From: Demequina salsinemoris
Lineage (GTDB): Bacteria > Actinomycetota > Actinomycetes > Actinomycetales > Demequinaceae
NCBI RefSeq assembly: GCF_000974805.1
Contig: NZ_BBQZ01000001.1
Coordinates: 613,929 to 677,928 of the forward strand
DNA: 64,000 nt
Direction of reading: 5' to 3'
Part shown: piece after piece, positions 1 through 12,174 of the stretch
Layout: each line of letters starts with the position of its first letter
How positions within the stretch are numbered: position 1 is the first letter of the stretch
Made by a program: the position numbers and the translations under genes
The notes under the pieces: model-generated
The model's input: the letters and a program-made list of their open reading frames with translations, nothing else
Databases searched by the model: none
What the model was told of the DNA's origin: nothing

Positions 1-573
1 TACCTGCGCGAGAACGTCGTCTACGGCGTGCTCGGCGAGGCCGTGGGGAAGAAGTACGACAAGCTCCTCATCACGACGTTCTTCACGATCTTCGCGTTCA
101 ACATCACGGGAACGATCCCCGGCCTCAACATCGCCTCCACGGGTCTCATCGGCGTGACCCTCGTGCTCGCGGTGATCGTCTGGGTCGTCTATCTCACCTC
201 GGGCATCATGAAGCACGGCTTCGTGGGCTACTGGAAGGTGTCGCTGTTCCCCTCGGGCGCGGCGCTGGCCGTCAAGCCGCTGATCGCGCTCGTCGACCTC
301 CTCCAGATCGTGCTGATCCGCCCGGCCACGCTGGCGCTGCGACTCACGATCAACATGATCGTCGGCCACCTGCTGCTCGCGCTGACCTACTCGGCGACCC
401 AGTACTTCTGGGTCGAGGCAGCCTCCAACTGGAACATCCTGTACGGATTCATCACCTTCTTCGGCATCTTCTTCATGACCGCATTGGAGATCTTCGTCGC
501 CGTGCTTCAGGCGTTCATCTTCGTCATGCTGTCAGCGGTGTACATCAACATGGCTGTGTCGGAGGACCACTAA
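1..573 (+). CDS. atpB: ATP synthase F0 subunit a (5' end outside window)
   Basis: The reading frame is open from base 1, so the gene starts upstream of the window and only about 190 C-terminal residues are seen. Subunit a forms the proton half-channels beside the c-ring in the membrane. Several hydrophobic helices are visible. The conserved helix containing ALRLTINMIVGH carries the essential arginine that faces the c-ring carboxylate. It is the first gene of an atpBEFHAGDC order, and atpE follows after 39 bases that contain a small hairpin. Identification is firm from both sequence and context. Confidence 0.96.
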   Translation, partial: YLRENVVYGVLGEAVGKKYDKLLITTFFTIFAFNITGTIPGLNIASTGLIGVTLVLAVIVWVVYLTSGIMKHGFVGYWKVSLFPSGAALAVKPLIALVDLLQIVLIRPATLALRLTINMIVGHLLLALTYSATQYFWVEAASNWNILYGFITFFGIFFMTALEIFVAVLQAFIFVMLSAVYINMAVSEDH

Positions 574-1406
<833 letters not shown>

Positions 1407-1409
1407 CGG

Positions 1410-2228
1410 ATGCGAGGCACGAGCGAGGCTTCACGGAAGGCGGTGCTGAAGGCCTTCGGGCCCGTGGCGAGCGCGTCCGGTGCCGACGGCATGAAGCTGG
1501 GCCGCGAGCTGTTCGTCGTGGTCGACGCGCTGGACGGCTCCGCCTCGCTGCGGCGTGCGCTCACCGACCCGGCTCGTGACGCCGACGCCAAGGCGGCGCT
1601 CGTGAAGCACCTCTTCGGTGGCCTCGACTCCCGTGTCACCGACGTGGTCGCGGACTTCGCGGCTCGCCGCTGGTCCGAGGACCTGGACCTCAGGGTCGCG
1701 GTCGAGGAGGCGGGCGTCGAGGCGATGCTCGCCGCGGCGCAGAACGCCGGCGTGATCGAGACCGTCGAGGAGGAGCTCTTCCAGGTGCAGCGCCTGCTCG
1801 AGGGCGAGCGCGACCTGCTGGTCGCGCTGTCGAACCGCTCGGTCTCGCGCGAGATCCGCCTCGAGCTGCTGGAGGGCGTCCTCAAAGGCCGTCTGAACGA
1901 GGTGACCCATGCGCTGCTTCGTCGGGCCGTCGAGAAGGTCCGCGGCCAGCGCCTGATCACCACGATCAAGTTGCTGGTGCAGGCGGCAGCGGACCGACGC
2001 GGCCGGCTGCTCGCGTCGGTGGTCTCCGCCGTCGAGCTCAGCGCCGCGCAGCGGACACGGCTCGTCACGATCCTGCAGTCCGCCTACGGGCACGAGATCC
2101 AGCTCAACGTCGCCGTCGACCCCGAGGTGCTCGGCGGCATCAAGGTTCAGGTCGGGACGGAGGTCGTGGACGGAACCGTCCTCGCCCGCCTCGACGAAGC
2201 ACGACGACGACTCGTCAGCCAGCGCTGA
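1410..2228 (+). CDS. atpH: ATP synthase F1 subunit delta
   Basis: A 272-residue delta subunit, longer than the roughly 180 residues of the E. coli protein, as is usual in Actinobacteria. The C-terminal part has the conserved segment around [33 protein letters not shown] that joins the peripheral stalk to the alpha/beta crown. It begins three bases after atpF ends, so the two are co-translated. The N-terminal half (about residues 1-90) is the part expanded in this lineage. Identification rests on the C-terminal motif, the length and the operon position. Confidence 0.95.
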   Translation: MRGTSEASRKAVLKAFGPVASASGADGMKLGRELFVVVDALDGSASLRRALTDPARDADAKAALVKHLFGGLDSRVTDVVADFAARRWSEDLDLRVAVEEAGVEAMLAAAQNAGVIETVEEELFQVQRLLEGERDLLVALSNRSVSREIRLELLEGVLKGRLNEVTHALLRRAVEKVRGQRLITTIKLLVQAAADRRGRLLASVVSAVELSAAQRTRLVTILQSAYGHEIQLNVAVDPEVLGGIKVQVGTEVVDGTVLARLDEARRRLVSQR

Positions 2229-2272
2229 CACGACTAACCCGCATACGACGCGGAACCGACAGGAGACAGGTC

Positions 2273-3907
2273 ATGACTGACGTGACGATCAGCCCCGAGG
2301 AGATCCGGGCTGCTCTCGACAACTACGTGAAGTCGTATGAGCCCAAGGGCGCGGTCGCCGACGAGGTCGGCACCGTCACCCTCGCGGCCGATGGCATCGC
2401 GCAGGTGGAGGGCCTCCCGGGCTGCATGGCGAACGAGCTGCTGCGCTTCGAGGACGGCACGCTCGGACTCGCGCTGAACCTCGACGTCCGCGAGATCGGT
2501 GTCGTCGTCCTCGGCGAGTTCACCGGCATCGAGGAGGGGCAGGCCGTGCAGCGCACGGGCGAGGTCCTCTCGGTCGCCGTCGGCGACGGCTACATGGGCC
2601 GCGTCGTGGACCCGCTGGGCAACCCGATCGACGGCCTGGGCGACATCGCGACCGAGGGCCGCCGTGCGCTCGAGCTGCAGGCGCCGGGCGTCATGGTCCG
2701 CAAGTCGGTCCACGAGCCGCTCCAGACCGGCCTCAAGGCCGTCGACGCGATGATCCCGATCGGCCGTGGCCAGCGTCAGCTGATCATCGGCGACCGCCAG
2801 ACCGGCAAGACCGCGATCGCGATCGACACGATTATCAACCAGAAGGCGAACTGGGAGACCGGCGACCCCACGAAGCAGGTCCGCTGCATCTACGTCGCGA
2901 TCGGTCAGAAGGGCTCGACCATCGCCTCGGTGCGTGGCGCGCTCGAGGACGCCGGCGCGCTCGAGTACACGACGATCGTCGCGGCTCCCGCCTCGGACCC
3001 TGCGGGCTTCAAGTACCTCGCGCCCTACACCGGCTCGGCCATCGGCCAGCACTGGATGTACGACGGCAAGCACGTTCTGATCGTCTTCGATGACCTGTCG
3101 AAGCAGGCGGAGGCCTACCGCGCGGTGTCGCTGCTCCTTCGTCGTCCCCCGGGCCGCGAGGCCTACCCTGGTGACGTCTTCTACCTGCACTCCCGTCTGC
3201 TGGAGCGTTGCGCGAAGCTGTCCGACGACATGGGCGCCGGCTCGATGACCGGCCTGCCCGTCATCGAGACCAAGGCGAACGACGTGTCGGCGTACATCCC
3301 GACCAACGTCATCTCCATCACCGACGGCCAGATCTTCCTCCAGTCGGACCTGTTCAACGCGAACCAGCGCCCCGCGATCGACGTCGGTATCTCGGTGTCC
3401 CGCGTCGGTGGCTCCGCGCAGGTCAAGGCCATGAAGAAGGTCTCCGGAACGCTCAAGATCGACCTGGCGCAGTACCGCTCGCTCGAGGCGTTCGCGATGT
3501 TCGCGTCCGACCTCGACGCCGCCTCGCGTCAGCAGCTCACCCGTGGTGCGCGACTCATGGAGCTGCTCAAGCAGCCCCAGTACTCGCCGTACCCCGTGGA
3601 GGAGCAGGTCGTCTCGATCTGGGCCGGCACGAAGGGCAAGCTCGACAAGATCGCGCTCGCCGACGTGCTGCGCTTCGAGCGTGAGCTGATCGACCACCTG
3701 CGTCGCAACACGTCGGTGCTCGACGACATCGCCTCCTCGGGCCAGCTGTCCGACGAGACCGAGGCCGCTCTCGCGTCCGCAGTCGACGACTACCTCTCGA
3801 CGTTCCTCGAGACCGAGGGCACCGAGCTCACCACCACCGCCTCGATCGAGGGCGGCGGCGAGGCCGGAGTCGAGCAGGAGCAGATCGTCAAGAACGGGAA
3901 GAAGTAG
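2273..3907 (+). CDS. atpA: ATP synthase F1 subunit alpha
   Basis: A 544-residue non-catalytic nucleotide-binding subunit. The P-loop GDRQTGKT is at residues 173-180. The alpha-specific stretches [12 protein letters not shown] and [14 protein letters not shown] are present, and the C-terminal tail is acidic and Glu-rich. An AGGAGA ribosome binding site precedes the ATG. Three alpha alternate with three beta subunits in the F1 head. There is no truncation or missing motif. Confidence 0.98.
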   Translation: MTDVTISPEEIRAALDNYVKSYEPKGAVADEVGTVTLAADGIAQVEGLPGCMANELLRFEDGTLGLALNLDVREIGVVVLGEFTGIEEGQAVQRTGEVLSVAVGDGYMGRVVDPLGNPIDGLGDIATEGRRALELQAPGVMVRKSVHEPLQTGLKAVDAMIPIGRGQRQLIIGDRQTGKTAIAIDTIINQKANWETGDPTKQVRCIYVAIGQKGSTIASVRGALEDAGALEYTTIVAAPASDPAGFKYLAPYTGSAIGQHWMYDGKHVLIVFDDLSKQAEAYRAVSLLLRRPPGREAYPGDVFYLHSRLLERCAKLSDDMGAGSMTGLPVIETKANDVSAYIPTNVISITDGQIFLQSDLFNANQRPAIDVGISVSRVGGSAQVKAMKKVSGTLKIDLAQYRSLEAFAMFASDLDAASRQQLTRGARLMELLKQPQYSPYPVEEQVVSIWAGTKGKLDKIALADVLRFERELIDHLRRNTSVLDDIASSGQLSDETEAALASAVDDYLSTFLETEGTELTTTASIEGGGEAGVEQEQIVKNGKK

Positions 3908-3912
3908 GGTCG

Positions 3913-6332
<2,420 letters not shown>

Positions 6333-6335
6333 CCC

Positions 6336-6608
6336 ATGGCCGCGACCATCACCGTTTTCATCGTCGCCCCGGACCAGACGCTCTGGTCCGGGGAGGCGCG
6401 GTCGGTGTCCGCTCCCACGGTGGAGGGGTACATCGGCCTCCTCCCCAGCCATGAGCCGGTGCTCGCGGTCCTGAACCCGGGCACGGTCGGCGTCGTCTCC
6501 GAGGACGGCAAGCGTGACGAGGTGGAGATCACCGGCGGCTTCCTGTCGTTCGACCAGGACGCGGTGACCATCGTCACCGATCCGCGTCCGGGCATCCCGC
6601 TCCCGTAA
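6336..6608 (+). CDS. atpC: ATP synthase F1 subunit epsilon
   Basis: A 90-residue epsilon subunit that starts three bases after atpD. The beta-sandwich motif ([18 protein letters not shown]) is clear. It lacks most of the C-terminal helical hairpin that inhibits ATP hydrolysis in E. coli epsilon (about 139 aa). This short form is common in Actinobacteria. It contacts gamma and the c-ring. Confidence 0.95.
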   Translation: MAATITVFIVAPDQTLWSGEARSVSAPTVEGYIGLLPSHEPVLAVLNPGTVGVVSEDGKRDEVEITGGFLSFDQDAVTIVTDPRPGIPLP

Positions 6609-6613
6609 GGATC

Positions 6614-7309
6614 ATGCGGGTCGTCATCGCCCGCTGTGCCGCCCGCTACACCGGGCGGCTCAGCGCGCACCTTCCTCTCGCCACGCGGGCCATCATGGTC
6701 AAGGCGGACGGCTCGGTGCTGCTGCATTCGGACGGTGGCTCCTACAAGCCGCTCAACTGGATGAGCCCGCCGTGCACGATGCGGGAGGTCGAGCCCGAGC
6801 CCGAGGCCGTGGAGCGCGGTGTCGACCGCGTGTGGGTCGTCCAGCATCAGAAGTCGGACGACCGTCTCGAGATCGACCTTCACGAGGTCCTGTCGGACAC
6901 GGAGCACGAGCTCGGCGTCGACCCCGGGCTCGTCAAGGACGGAGTCGAGGCGCACCTTCAGGAGCTCCTCGCGGAGCAGGTCCACCTGCTGGGCGAGGGC
7001 CACACCCTCGTGCGGCGCGAGTACATGACCGCGATCGGCCCGGTGGACATCCTCGCTCGTGACTCGGCGGGCTCGGCCGTCGCCGTCGAGATCAAGCGAC
7101 GGGGCGAGATCGACGGCGTCGAGCAGCTCACGCGCTACCTCGAGCTCATGAACCGTGACCCGCTGCTCGCGCCCGTCACCGGCGTCTTCGCGGCGCAGGA
7201 GATCAAGCCTCAGGCGCGCGTGCTCGCGGAGGATCGTGGGATCCGCTGCCTGCTGCTCGACTACGAGGGCATGCGTGGGGCCGAGGACCTCTCCACGAGG
7301 CTCTTCTGA
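6614..7309 (+). CDS. nucS: Mismatch-specific endonuclease NucS/EndoMS
   Basis: A 231-residue protein of the NucS family, which in Actinobacteria and archaea cuts both strands at mismatches and replaces MutS/MutL repair. The N-terminal DNA-binding domain (about 1-110) contains [15 protein letters not shown]. The C-terminal nuclease domain has the PD-(D/E)xK residues Asp145, Glu159 and Lys161 in VDILARDS...AVEIKRRG; the spacing (14 and 2) matches the characterised family. It starts five bases after atpC with AAGGA, so it is probably co-transcribed with the ATP synthase genes. Confidence 0.95.
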   Translation: MRVVIARCAARYTGRLSAHLPLATRAIMVKADGSVLLHSDGGSYKPLNWMSPPCTMREVEPEPEAVERGVDRVWVVQHQKSDDRLEIDLHEVLSDTEHELGVDPGLVKDGVEAHLQELLAEQVHLLGEGHTLVRREYMTAIGPVDILARDSAGSAVAVEIKRRGEIDGVEQLTRYLELMNRDPLLAPVTGVFAAQEIKPQARVLAEDRGIRCLLLDYEGMRGAEDLSTRLF

Positions 7310-7317
7310 TCCACCGC

Positions 7318-7348
7318 TTGACCCTGACGTAGCGTCAGGGTTGATGCT
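7318..7348 (+). promoter_or_regulatory. MerR-type promoter and operator
   Basis: TTGACC (7318-7323, -35) is separated by 19 bases from GATGCT (7343-7348, -10). Within the overlong spacer lies a perfect inverted repeat, ACCCTGACG (7321-7329), TAG, CGTCAGGGT (7333-7341). An elongated 19-bp spacer holding a dyad is the hallmark of promoters activated by MerR-family proteins through DNA distortion. The MFS start ATG is six bases after the -10, which implies a leaderless transcript. The cognate regulator is presumably the MerR gene downstream. Confidence 0.82.
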
Positions 7349-7354
7349 CGTCGC

Positions 7355-8644
7355 ATGAACCTCTCGACGACCGGCTATCTAGCGGCCTCCTTCCTGTCCG
7401 CGCTCGGCAACTCGGCGGCGGCGGTCGCCCTCCCTCTCGTGATCCTCACGACCACGGGCGACCCCCTGTCGACCGGCATCGTCGCGGCGGCGACCGCCGT
7501 GCCCACCATCGTGGTCGGCCTCGTCGCCGGGGTCGTCGTGGATCGCGCCAATCGGCGCGACGTGGCGGTGGTCTCCGACGTCGTCTCCGCGCTCGCCGTC
7601 GTCGCGATCCCCGTGGTCGACGGCGCGATCGGGCTGTCGCTCGGCTGGTTCATCGGGCTCGCGATCGCGGGGGCGGTCGGGGATGCCCCCGGCGCCTCCG
7701 CGCGCGAGGCCATGGCTCCCGCGATCGCCCGTGCGTCCGGCGCCGGGCTGGACCGGGTGCTCGGCTTCGTCCAGGGCGCCACGGCACTGGCCATGGTCGC
7801 CGGTCCCGCCCTCGCGGGAGGCGTGATCGCCGTCTCAGGGCCCACCGCGGTGCTGGGGGTGACGGCGGCTGCCTCGGCGCTCGCCGCGGGCGCGGGCCTC
7901 CTGGTGCCCCGGCACGCGGGGGCCGTGGACGATTCGCGGGGCGGGGACGATGCGGTAGCCAGGGACGATGCCTCGCCCCGCCTGGGCAGTGCGGACACGG
8001 CCTCGGGCGGGGGAGCGTGGGGGGCGATGCTCAGCCTGCGGGAGGGGTGGCGGGTGCTCGCGGGCAGCCCGACGCTCGCGTGGGCGACCGTCCTGTCGGC
8101 GGGCTCGGTCGCGGTGACCGGCTCGCTGCAGGGGCTCGTGCTGCCGGCCTACGCGCTCCGGATCGATCGCCCGGGTCTCGCGGGAGCGGTGCTCGCGGCG
8201 TTCGCCGGCGCGGCCATCGTCGGAGCACTCGCCTACGGGGCCCTGGCCGACGGCCGAACGCGGCGTGCGTGGTTCGTCGGGGGAGTGGCGGGGGCGCTCG
8301 TCGGCCTCGTCATCATCGCCCCGCTGAGCTCTCCGACGCTCGTGATCGCCGGCGCCGCGGTCCTGGGCCTGTCCGCGGGCCCGCTCAACTCGGCGATCGG
8401 CGCCGCCCTGGTCGACCTCACTCCCGACCGCGCGCGTGGCCGGGTGCTCGCGGTGCAGAACGCGTTCGTGCTCGCCGCGGTGCCGCTCGGCGTCCTCGGC
8501 GCCGGCCTCCTGGCAGGCAAGGCGGGGCTGAGCGCGGCGACCTGGGCCGGGGTCGCCATGTGGACAGGGATCACCCTGATCGCCGCCTTCGCGCCCGCGA
8601 TGAGAGGCCTCGACGCGGGCGGGCGGGCGCGCGAGCGCGGGTGA
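7355..8644 (+). CDS. MFS transporter, putative drug or siderophore exporter
   Basis: A 429-residue, very hydrophobic protein with about twelve transmembrane helices in two halves, joined by a polar linker (about 190-220, rich in Asp, Arg and Ser). The loop VVDRANRRDV between helices 2 and 3 matches the MFS motif A position. The overall pattern (SALGNSAAAVALPLVILTTTGDP at the start) resembles the EntS-like exporter group of Actinobacteria. It is preceded by a MerR operator and followed by a MerR gene, which supports inducible efflux of a toxic compound. The substrate cannot be read from the sequence. Confidence 0.85.
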   Translation: MNLSTTGYLAASFLSALGNSAAAVALPLVILTTTGDPLSTGIVAAATAVPTIVVGLVAGVVVDRANRRDVAVVSDVVSALAVVAIPVVDGAIGLSLGWFIGLAIAGAVGDAPGASAREAMAPAIARASGAGLDRVLGFVQGATALAMVAGPALAGGVIAVSGPTAVLGVTAAASALAAGAGLLVPRHAGAVDDSRGGDDAVARDDASPRLGSADTASGGGAWGAMLSLREGWRVLAGSPTLAWATVLSAGSVAVTGSLQGLVLPAYALRIDRPGLAGAVLAAFAGAAIVGALAYGALADGRTRRAWFVGGVAGALVGLVIIAPLSSPTLVIAGAAVLGLSAGPLNSAIGAALVDLTPDRARGRVLAVQNAFVLAAVPLGVLGAGLLAGKAGLSAATWAGVAMWTGITLIAAFAPAMRGLDAGGRARERG

Positions 8645-8690
8645 CGGGGACCGGGACGACGCCCCCGGCCCCCGCATCGTCCCTGCTGGA

Positions 8691-8696
8691 TAGACT
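8691..8696 (+). promoter_or_regulatory. -10 element for a leaderless MerR transcript
   Basis: TAGACT lies seven bases before ATG 8704. This is the spacing expected when transcription begins at the start codon, as is common in Actinobacteria. It would give the regulator its own promoter in addition to read-through from the MFS gene. No convincing -35 box was seen. Confidence 0.5.
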
Positions 8697-8703
8697 CATG
8701 CCC

Positions 8704-9459
8704 ATGCGTTCCGCCGAGGCCGCGCGGCTCGCGGGGGTGACCCCGCGGACGCTCAGGCACTATCACCAGCTCGGGATCGTGGAGGAGCCGCCGCGGGCGG
8801 CGAACGGGTATCGCGAGTACTCGATCGAGCACGTCGCGCGCGTGATCCGGGTGCGGCGGCTCGCCGACCTCGGGGTACCTCTCGAGAGCACCCCTGATCT
8901 GCTCGACGGCGACGGCGGCGCGGAGGAGGCGCTCGAGCGGCTCGATGACACGCTCGCCGAGCAGATCGCGCTTCTCGAGCGGCGCCGCGCCGAGCTCGCC
9001 GAGATCCGCTCCTCCCGCAGGGCCCCGGACCTGGAGGCGGAGATCGCGCCCTTCGTCGAGGTCCTCACCGACGGCCTCACCGAGGAGCTCGCGGCGCTCG
9101 CGACCCACGAGATGGTGCTCGGATACCAGGTCACGCCTGAGGCGCAGCGTGGTGAGTATGCGCGCGTCATGGCGCCGCTGCTCTCGCCGGCGGTTCGCGC
9201 GCGGCTGCGGGCGCTCAACGTGCGCCTGAGCGAGATCCCCGACGACGCCGAGCCGGGGGTGGTCGACGCCCTGGCCCGTGACATCGTCCGCTTCAATCTG
9301 GACGACCTCCCGCGCACGGACCTGCGCGAGCAGACGGCCTCGCAGGCGCTCGCGCTCGAGGCGGTGGACGCCTACTGGGCGGCGCGGGTGCGCCCGGTGC
9401 AACGTCGGGTGATCGCGGCCGCGGGGGCCGCGGTGGCGGAGGCGATGCGCGAGGGGTGA
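8704..9459 (+). CDS. MerR family transcriptional regulator
   Basis: A 251-residue regulator. The winged helix-turn-helix occupies residues 1-70 (MRSAEAARLAGVTPRTLRHY, then ARVIRVRRLADLGVPL). A dimerisation helix follows at about 80-110, then a helical effector domain with no cysteine pattern typical of metal sensors. That favours an organic ligand, as in TipA or BmrR-like proteins. I start at ATG 8704 because a TAGACT -10 sits seven bases upstream. ATG 8698 and GTG 8641 (overlapping the MFS stop) are in frame alternatives. It probably controls the promoter at 7318-7348. Confidence 0.9.
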   Translation: MRSAEAARLAGVTPRTLRHYHQLGIVEEPPRAANGYREYSIEHVARVIRVRRLADLGVPLESTPDLLDGDGGAEEALERLDDTLAEQIALLERRRAELAEIRSSRRAPDLEAEIAPFVEVLTDGLTEELAALATHEMVLGYQVTPEAQRGEYARVMAPLLSPAVRARLRALNVRLSEIPDDAEPGVVDALARDIVRFNLDDLPRTDLREQTASQALALEAVDAYWAARVRPVQRRVIAAAGAAVAEAMREG

Positions 9460-9490
9460 GCGGGAAACCGGTTGGCTCAGGCCCGCGGAT

Positions 9491-9509
9491 CGAAACGTTT
9501 CGGTAGAAT
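9491..9509 (+). promoter_or_regulatory. LacI-type operator and -10 of the GH1 gene
   Basis: CGAAACGTTTCG (9491-9502) is a perfect 12-bp palindrome with a central CG, the usual form of LacI/GalR family operators. It abuts TAGAAT (9504-9509), which lies seven bases before ATG 9517, so repressor binding would block a leaderless promoter. No LacI gene is adjacent. The repressor may be encoded elsewhere, or could be the LacI at 23890-24912, although that gene has a different palindrome in its own region. Confidence 0.7.
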
Positions 9510-9516
9510 CGTCGCC

Positions 9517-10965
9517 ATGACTCAGCGCTTCCCCCAGGACTTCCTGCTCGGCGCCGCCACGGCGTCCTACCAGATCGAGGGAGGCGCGGCCGAGGGCGGC
9601 CGCGGCGTCTCCATCTGGGACACGTTCTCCCACACGCCCGGCAAGGTCGTCGGCGGCGACACCGGCGACGTCGCGTGCGACCACTTCCACCGCTGGGAGA
9701 CGGACATCGACATGATGGCCGACCTCGGCCTCCAGGCGTACCGCTTCTCGATCGCGTGGCCGCGCGTCCAGCCGACCGGCACCGGCGCGTTCAACGAGGA
9801 GGGCATCGCGTTCTATCGCGGCATCGTCGACCGCCTCAAGGCCAAGGGCATCGCGCCGATGGTCACGCTCTACCACTGGGATCTCCCGCAGGCGCTCGAG
9901 GACAAGGGCGGCTGGCTCAGCCTCGACACGGTCGACGCGTTCGTCGCGTACGCGGTCCGCATGGTCGAGGAGCTCGGCGCGGACGTCGAGTTCTGGACGA
10001 CGTTCAACGAGCCGTGGGTCGCGTCCTTCGTGGGCTACGGCGCGGGCGCGCACGCCCCCGGCCACGCAGACGACGTCGAGGCGCTCACGGCCGCGCATCA
10101 CCTCAATCTCGCGCATGCCCGCGCCTACCGCGCGATGAAGGCTCTGCGTTCCGAGCTCCAGGTCGGGCTCGTCAACAACTGCCACACGCCCCGTCCCTGG
10201 GACCCGTCCAACCCGAAGGACCGGTGGGCCGCCGAGCACATCGACGCGCTCGCCAACACGATGTTCCACGAGCCGTTCATCGCCGGCACGTATCCCGCGG
10301 TGCTGAAGCCGAACACCGCGCACCTCACCGACTGGTCCTTCGTGCACGAGGGCGACCTCGACGAGATGAAGGGCGCCGTCGACTGGTTCGGCGTGAACTA
10401 CTACGCCTCGCACCTGGTGCGGCACAACCCGCACAAGGCGGCCGCGGTCTCCGACGTCGCGACGCTCGCCGACGGGCACAAGGCCGGCGCGAACTCGCCC
10501 TGGCCCGGCGACGAGGAGATCGAGTTCCTCCAGCCGCTCGGCGACCAGACCGCGATGGGCTGGAACATCGACCCCGACGCGCTGCACGCGCACCTGCTCA
10601 AGATCCATCGCGAGACGGGCAAGCCGATCTACGTGACCGAGAACGGCTCCGCCTGGGACGATGCGGTGGGCGCCGACGGCCGGGTCAGGGACGATGCGCG
10701 CATCGCCTACTTCAGGTCCCACCTGGCGGCGGTGCTCGCGGCGGTCGACGAGGGCGCGGACGTGCGCGGCTACCTCGCGTGGTCGCTCATGGACAACTTC
10801 GAGTGGGCGCAGGGCTACGACAAGCGGTTCGGGCTCGTGCATGTCGACTACGACACGCTCGTGCGCACGTGGAAGGACTCGGCGTACTGGTACCGCGAGA
10901 CGCTGCGGACGCGCGCGATCGCGCCCGCGTCCGTGGAGATCGAGGCGCCCGCGCGCACGTACTGA
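9517..10965 (+). CDS. GH1 beta-glucosidase, cytoplasmic
   Basis: A 482-residue family GH1 enzyme of normal length and with no signal peptide, so it should act on imported cellobiose or other beta-glucosides. The acid/base is Glu165 in TTFNEPW and the nucleophile is Glu375 in VTENGSA. Other family motifs are FLLGAATASYQIEGG near the N-terminus and SLMDNFEWAQGY for aglycone and glucose binding. The start is ATG 9517, seven bases after a TAGAAT -10; the open frame begins earlier at 9472. It is monocistronic with its own operator. Confidence 0.95.
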   Translation: MTQRFPQDFLLGAATASYQIEGGAAEGGRGVSIWDTFSHTPGKVVGGDTGDVACDHFHRWETDIDMMADLGLQAYRFSIAWPRVQPTGTGAFNEEGIAFYRGIVDRLKAKGIAPMVTLYHWDLPQALEDKGGWLSLDTVDAFVAYAVRMVEELGADVEFWTTFNEPWVASFVGYGAGAHAPGHADDVEALTAAHHLNLAHARAYRAMKALRSELQVGLVNNCHTPRPWDPSNPKDRWAAEHIDALANTMFHEPFIAGTYPAVLKPNTAHLTDWSFVHEGDLDEMKGAVDWFGVNYYASHLVRHNPHKAAAVSDVATLADGHKAGANSPWPGDEEIEFLQPLGDQTAMGWNIDPDALHAHLLKIHRETGKPIYVTENGSAWDDAVGADGRVRDDARIAYFRSHLAAVLAAVDEGADVRGYLAWSLMDNFEWAQGYDKRFGLVHVDYDTLVRTWKDSAYWYRETLRTRAIAPASVEIEAPARTY

Positions 10966-10983
10966 GGGGACGCGGCGCTTTCG

Positions 10984-10989
10984 TAGACT
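10984..10989 (+). promoter_or_regulatory. -10 element, leaderless
   Basis: TAGACT lies six bases before ATG 10996, which supports that start and a leaderless transcript. Confidence 0.5.
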
Positions 10990-10995
10990 GGCCGC

Positions 10996-11307
10996 ATGCC
11001 GTCCAAGCGTCGATCCTCCAAGCGCCCGTACGGACAGCCCCACGAGGAGCTGGACGTCGAGCGCCTCGCTGGATCCGTCGGCGCGAGGCGGGAGATCGGG
11101 CCAGGCGGCGAGGAGTACAAGGTCGCCGTGCCGCGACCCACGGACCGCACCTACATCTGCCCCGGCTGCGGCCAGGAGATCGACGGCGCGACGCAGCACA
11201 TCGTCGCGTGGGCGGTGGACGGGCTGTTCGGGTCGGAGGCGGCCGCGGCCGCGCGGCGCCACTGGCACACGCACTGCTGGAACACCTATGGGAGGACCCG
11301 TGGCTGA
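10996..11307 (+). CDS. Conserved actinobacterial small protein with zinc-binding motif
   Basis: A 103-residue soluble protein. The N-terminal third is basic (MPSKRRSSKRPYGQPHEELD). The central part has a CPGCGQEI motif, and the C-terminal part has HWHTHCW, so a CxxC plus HxHC set could bind one zinc ion. Similar short proteins, often vaguely named ATP/GTP-binding, are widespread in Actinobacteria; I know no demonstrated function. The following hydrolase gene starts within its last codons, so the two form an operon. Confidence 0.75.
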   Translation: MPSKRRSSKRPYGQPHEELDVERLAGSVGARREIGPGGEEYKVAVPRPTDRTYICPGCGQEIDGATQHIVAWAVDGLFGSEAAAAARRHWHTHCWNTYGRTRG

Positions 11308-12064
11308 GGCCGAGGGGGTCGCCGCGGCGGCGACCGACATGACCGAGATCCGCTCGATGACCGTGCTGCCCGCGCTCCGCGAGGAGATCGAGCTCCGCAC
11401 GGCCGACGGTCTCACCCTCGTGGGTGAGCTCGCGCTGCCGGCGTCGGGGAACGTCGCCGCGACGCTCGTCACGATGCATCCCCTGCCCACGCACGGCGGC
11501 TTCATGGACTCGCACGTCTTCCGCAAGGCCGCCTGGCGACTTCCGTATCTGTCCGACATCGCGGTGCTGCGCTTCAACACGCGCGGCACCACGTCGCCGC
11601 GAGGCCGCTCCGAGGGCGAGTTCGACGGCGGCGTCGCCGAGGCGAACGACCTGCGCGCGGCGATCGCCTACGTCCACGAGCGGGGCCTTCCGAACGTGTG
11701 GGTCGTGGGCTGGAGCTTCGGCACCGAGGTCACGCTCATGCACGGCGCGGACCAGGACATCGCGGGCGCGATCCTCCTGTCGCCGCCCCTGCACCGCGCG
11801 CAGCCCGCCGACCTCGAGCGGTGGGCAGCGTCGGGCAAGCCCGTGGCGGCGCTCGTGCCGGAGCACGACGACTTCCTGAAGCCCGACGAGGCCCGCGCGC
11901 GCTTCGCGCCGCTCACGCAGCTCGAGCTCGTCGCCGTGCCGGACGCGAAGCACCTGTGGGTAGGGGAGAGGTTCGTGAGGATCGTGCTCGACGAGATCGT
12001 CTCGCGGGTCGCGCCGGGCCGCGCGCCATTGCCGACGCATGTGCCCTCGTCCGTGGTGCAATAG
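11300..12064 (+). CDS. Alpha/beta hydrolase (serine hydrolase)
   Basis: A 254-residue alpha/beta hydrolase without signal peptide. The oxyanion segment is MHPLPTHGG, the nucleophile elbow is GWSFG, and the likely acid and histidine lie in PEHDDF and PDAKHLW. I choose GTG 11300 because GGAGG (11291-11295) lies five bases upstream; ATG 11288 would overlap that ribosome binding site. It overlaps the end of the preceding zinc-motif gene by eight bases. The substrate is unknown; sequences of this type include small esterases. Confidence 0.8.
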   Translation: MAEAEGVAAAATDMTEIRSMTVLPALREEIELRTADGLTLVGELALPASGNVAATLVTMHPLPTHGGFMDSHVFRKAAWRLPYLSDIAVLRFNTRGTTSPRGRSEGEFDGGVAEANDLRAAIAYVHERGLPNVWVVGWSFGTEVTLMHGADQDIAGAILLSPPLHRAQPADLERWAASGKPVAALVPEHDDFLKPDEARARFAPLTQLELVAVPDAKHLWVGERFVRIVLDEIVSRVAPGRAPLPTHVPSSVVQ

Positions 12065-12174
12065 AAGCGTTCGTGCTCCTCGGTGCCGCCAGGTGCCGTC
12101 TCGCTGAAGCGGTGCCGTCCAGCATCGTCCCTCTGAAGCATCGTCCATCCGCAACGCTCGTGAAGGAGGAGACC

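Noticed and set aside
8233-11592. A 1119-codon minus-strand frame across MFS, MerR, GH1 and hydrolase genes
   Set aside because: Arg/Val/His-rich shadow with no domain; all four plus-strand genes carry family motifs.
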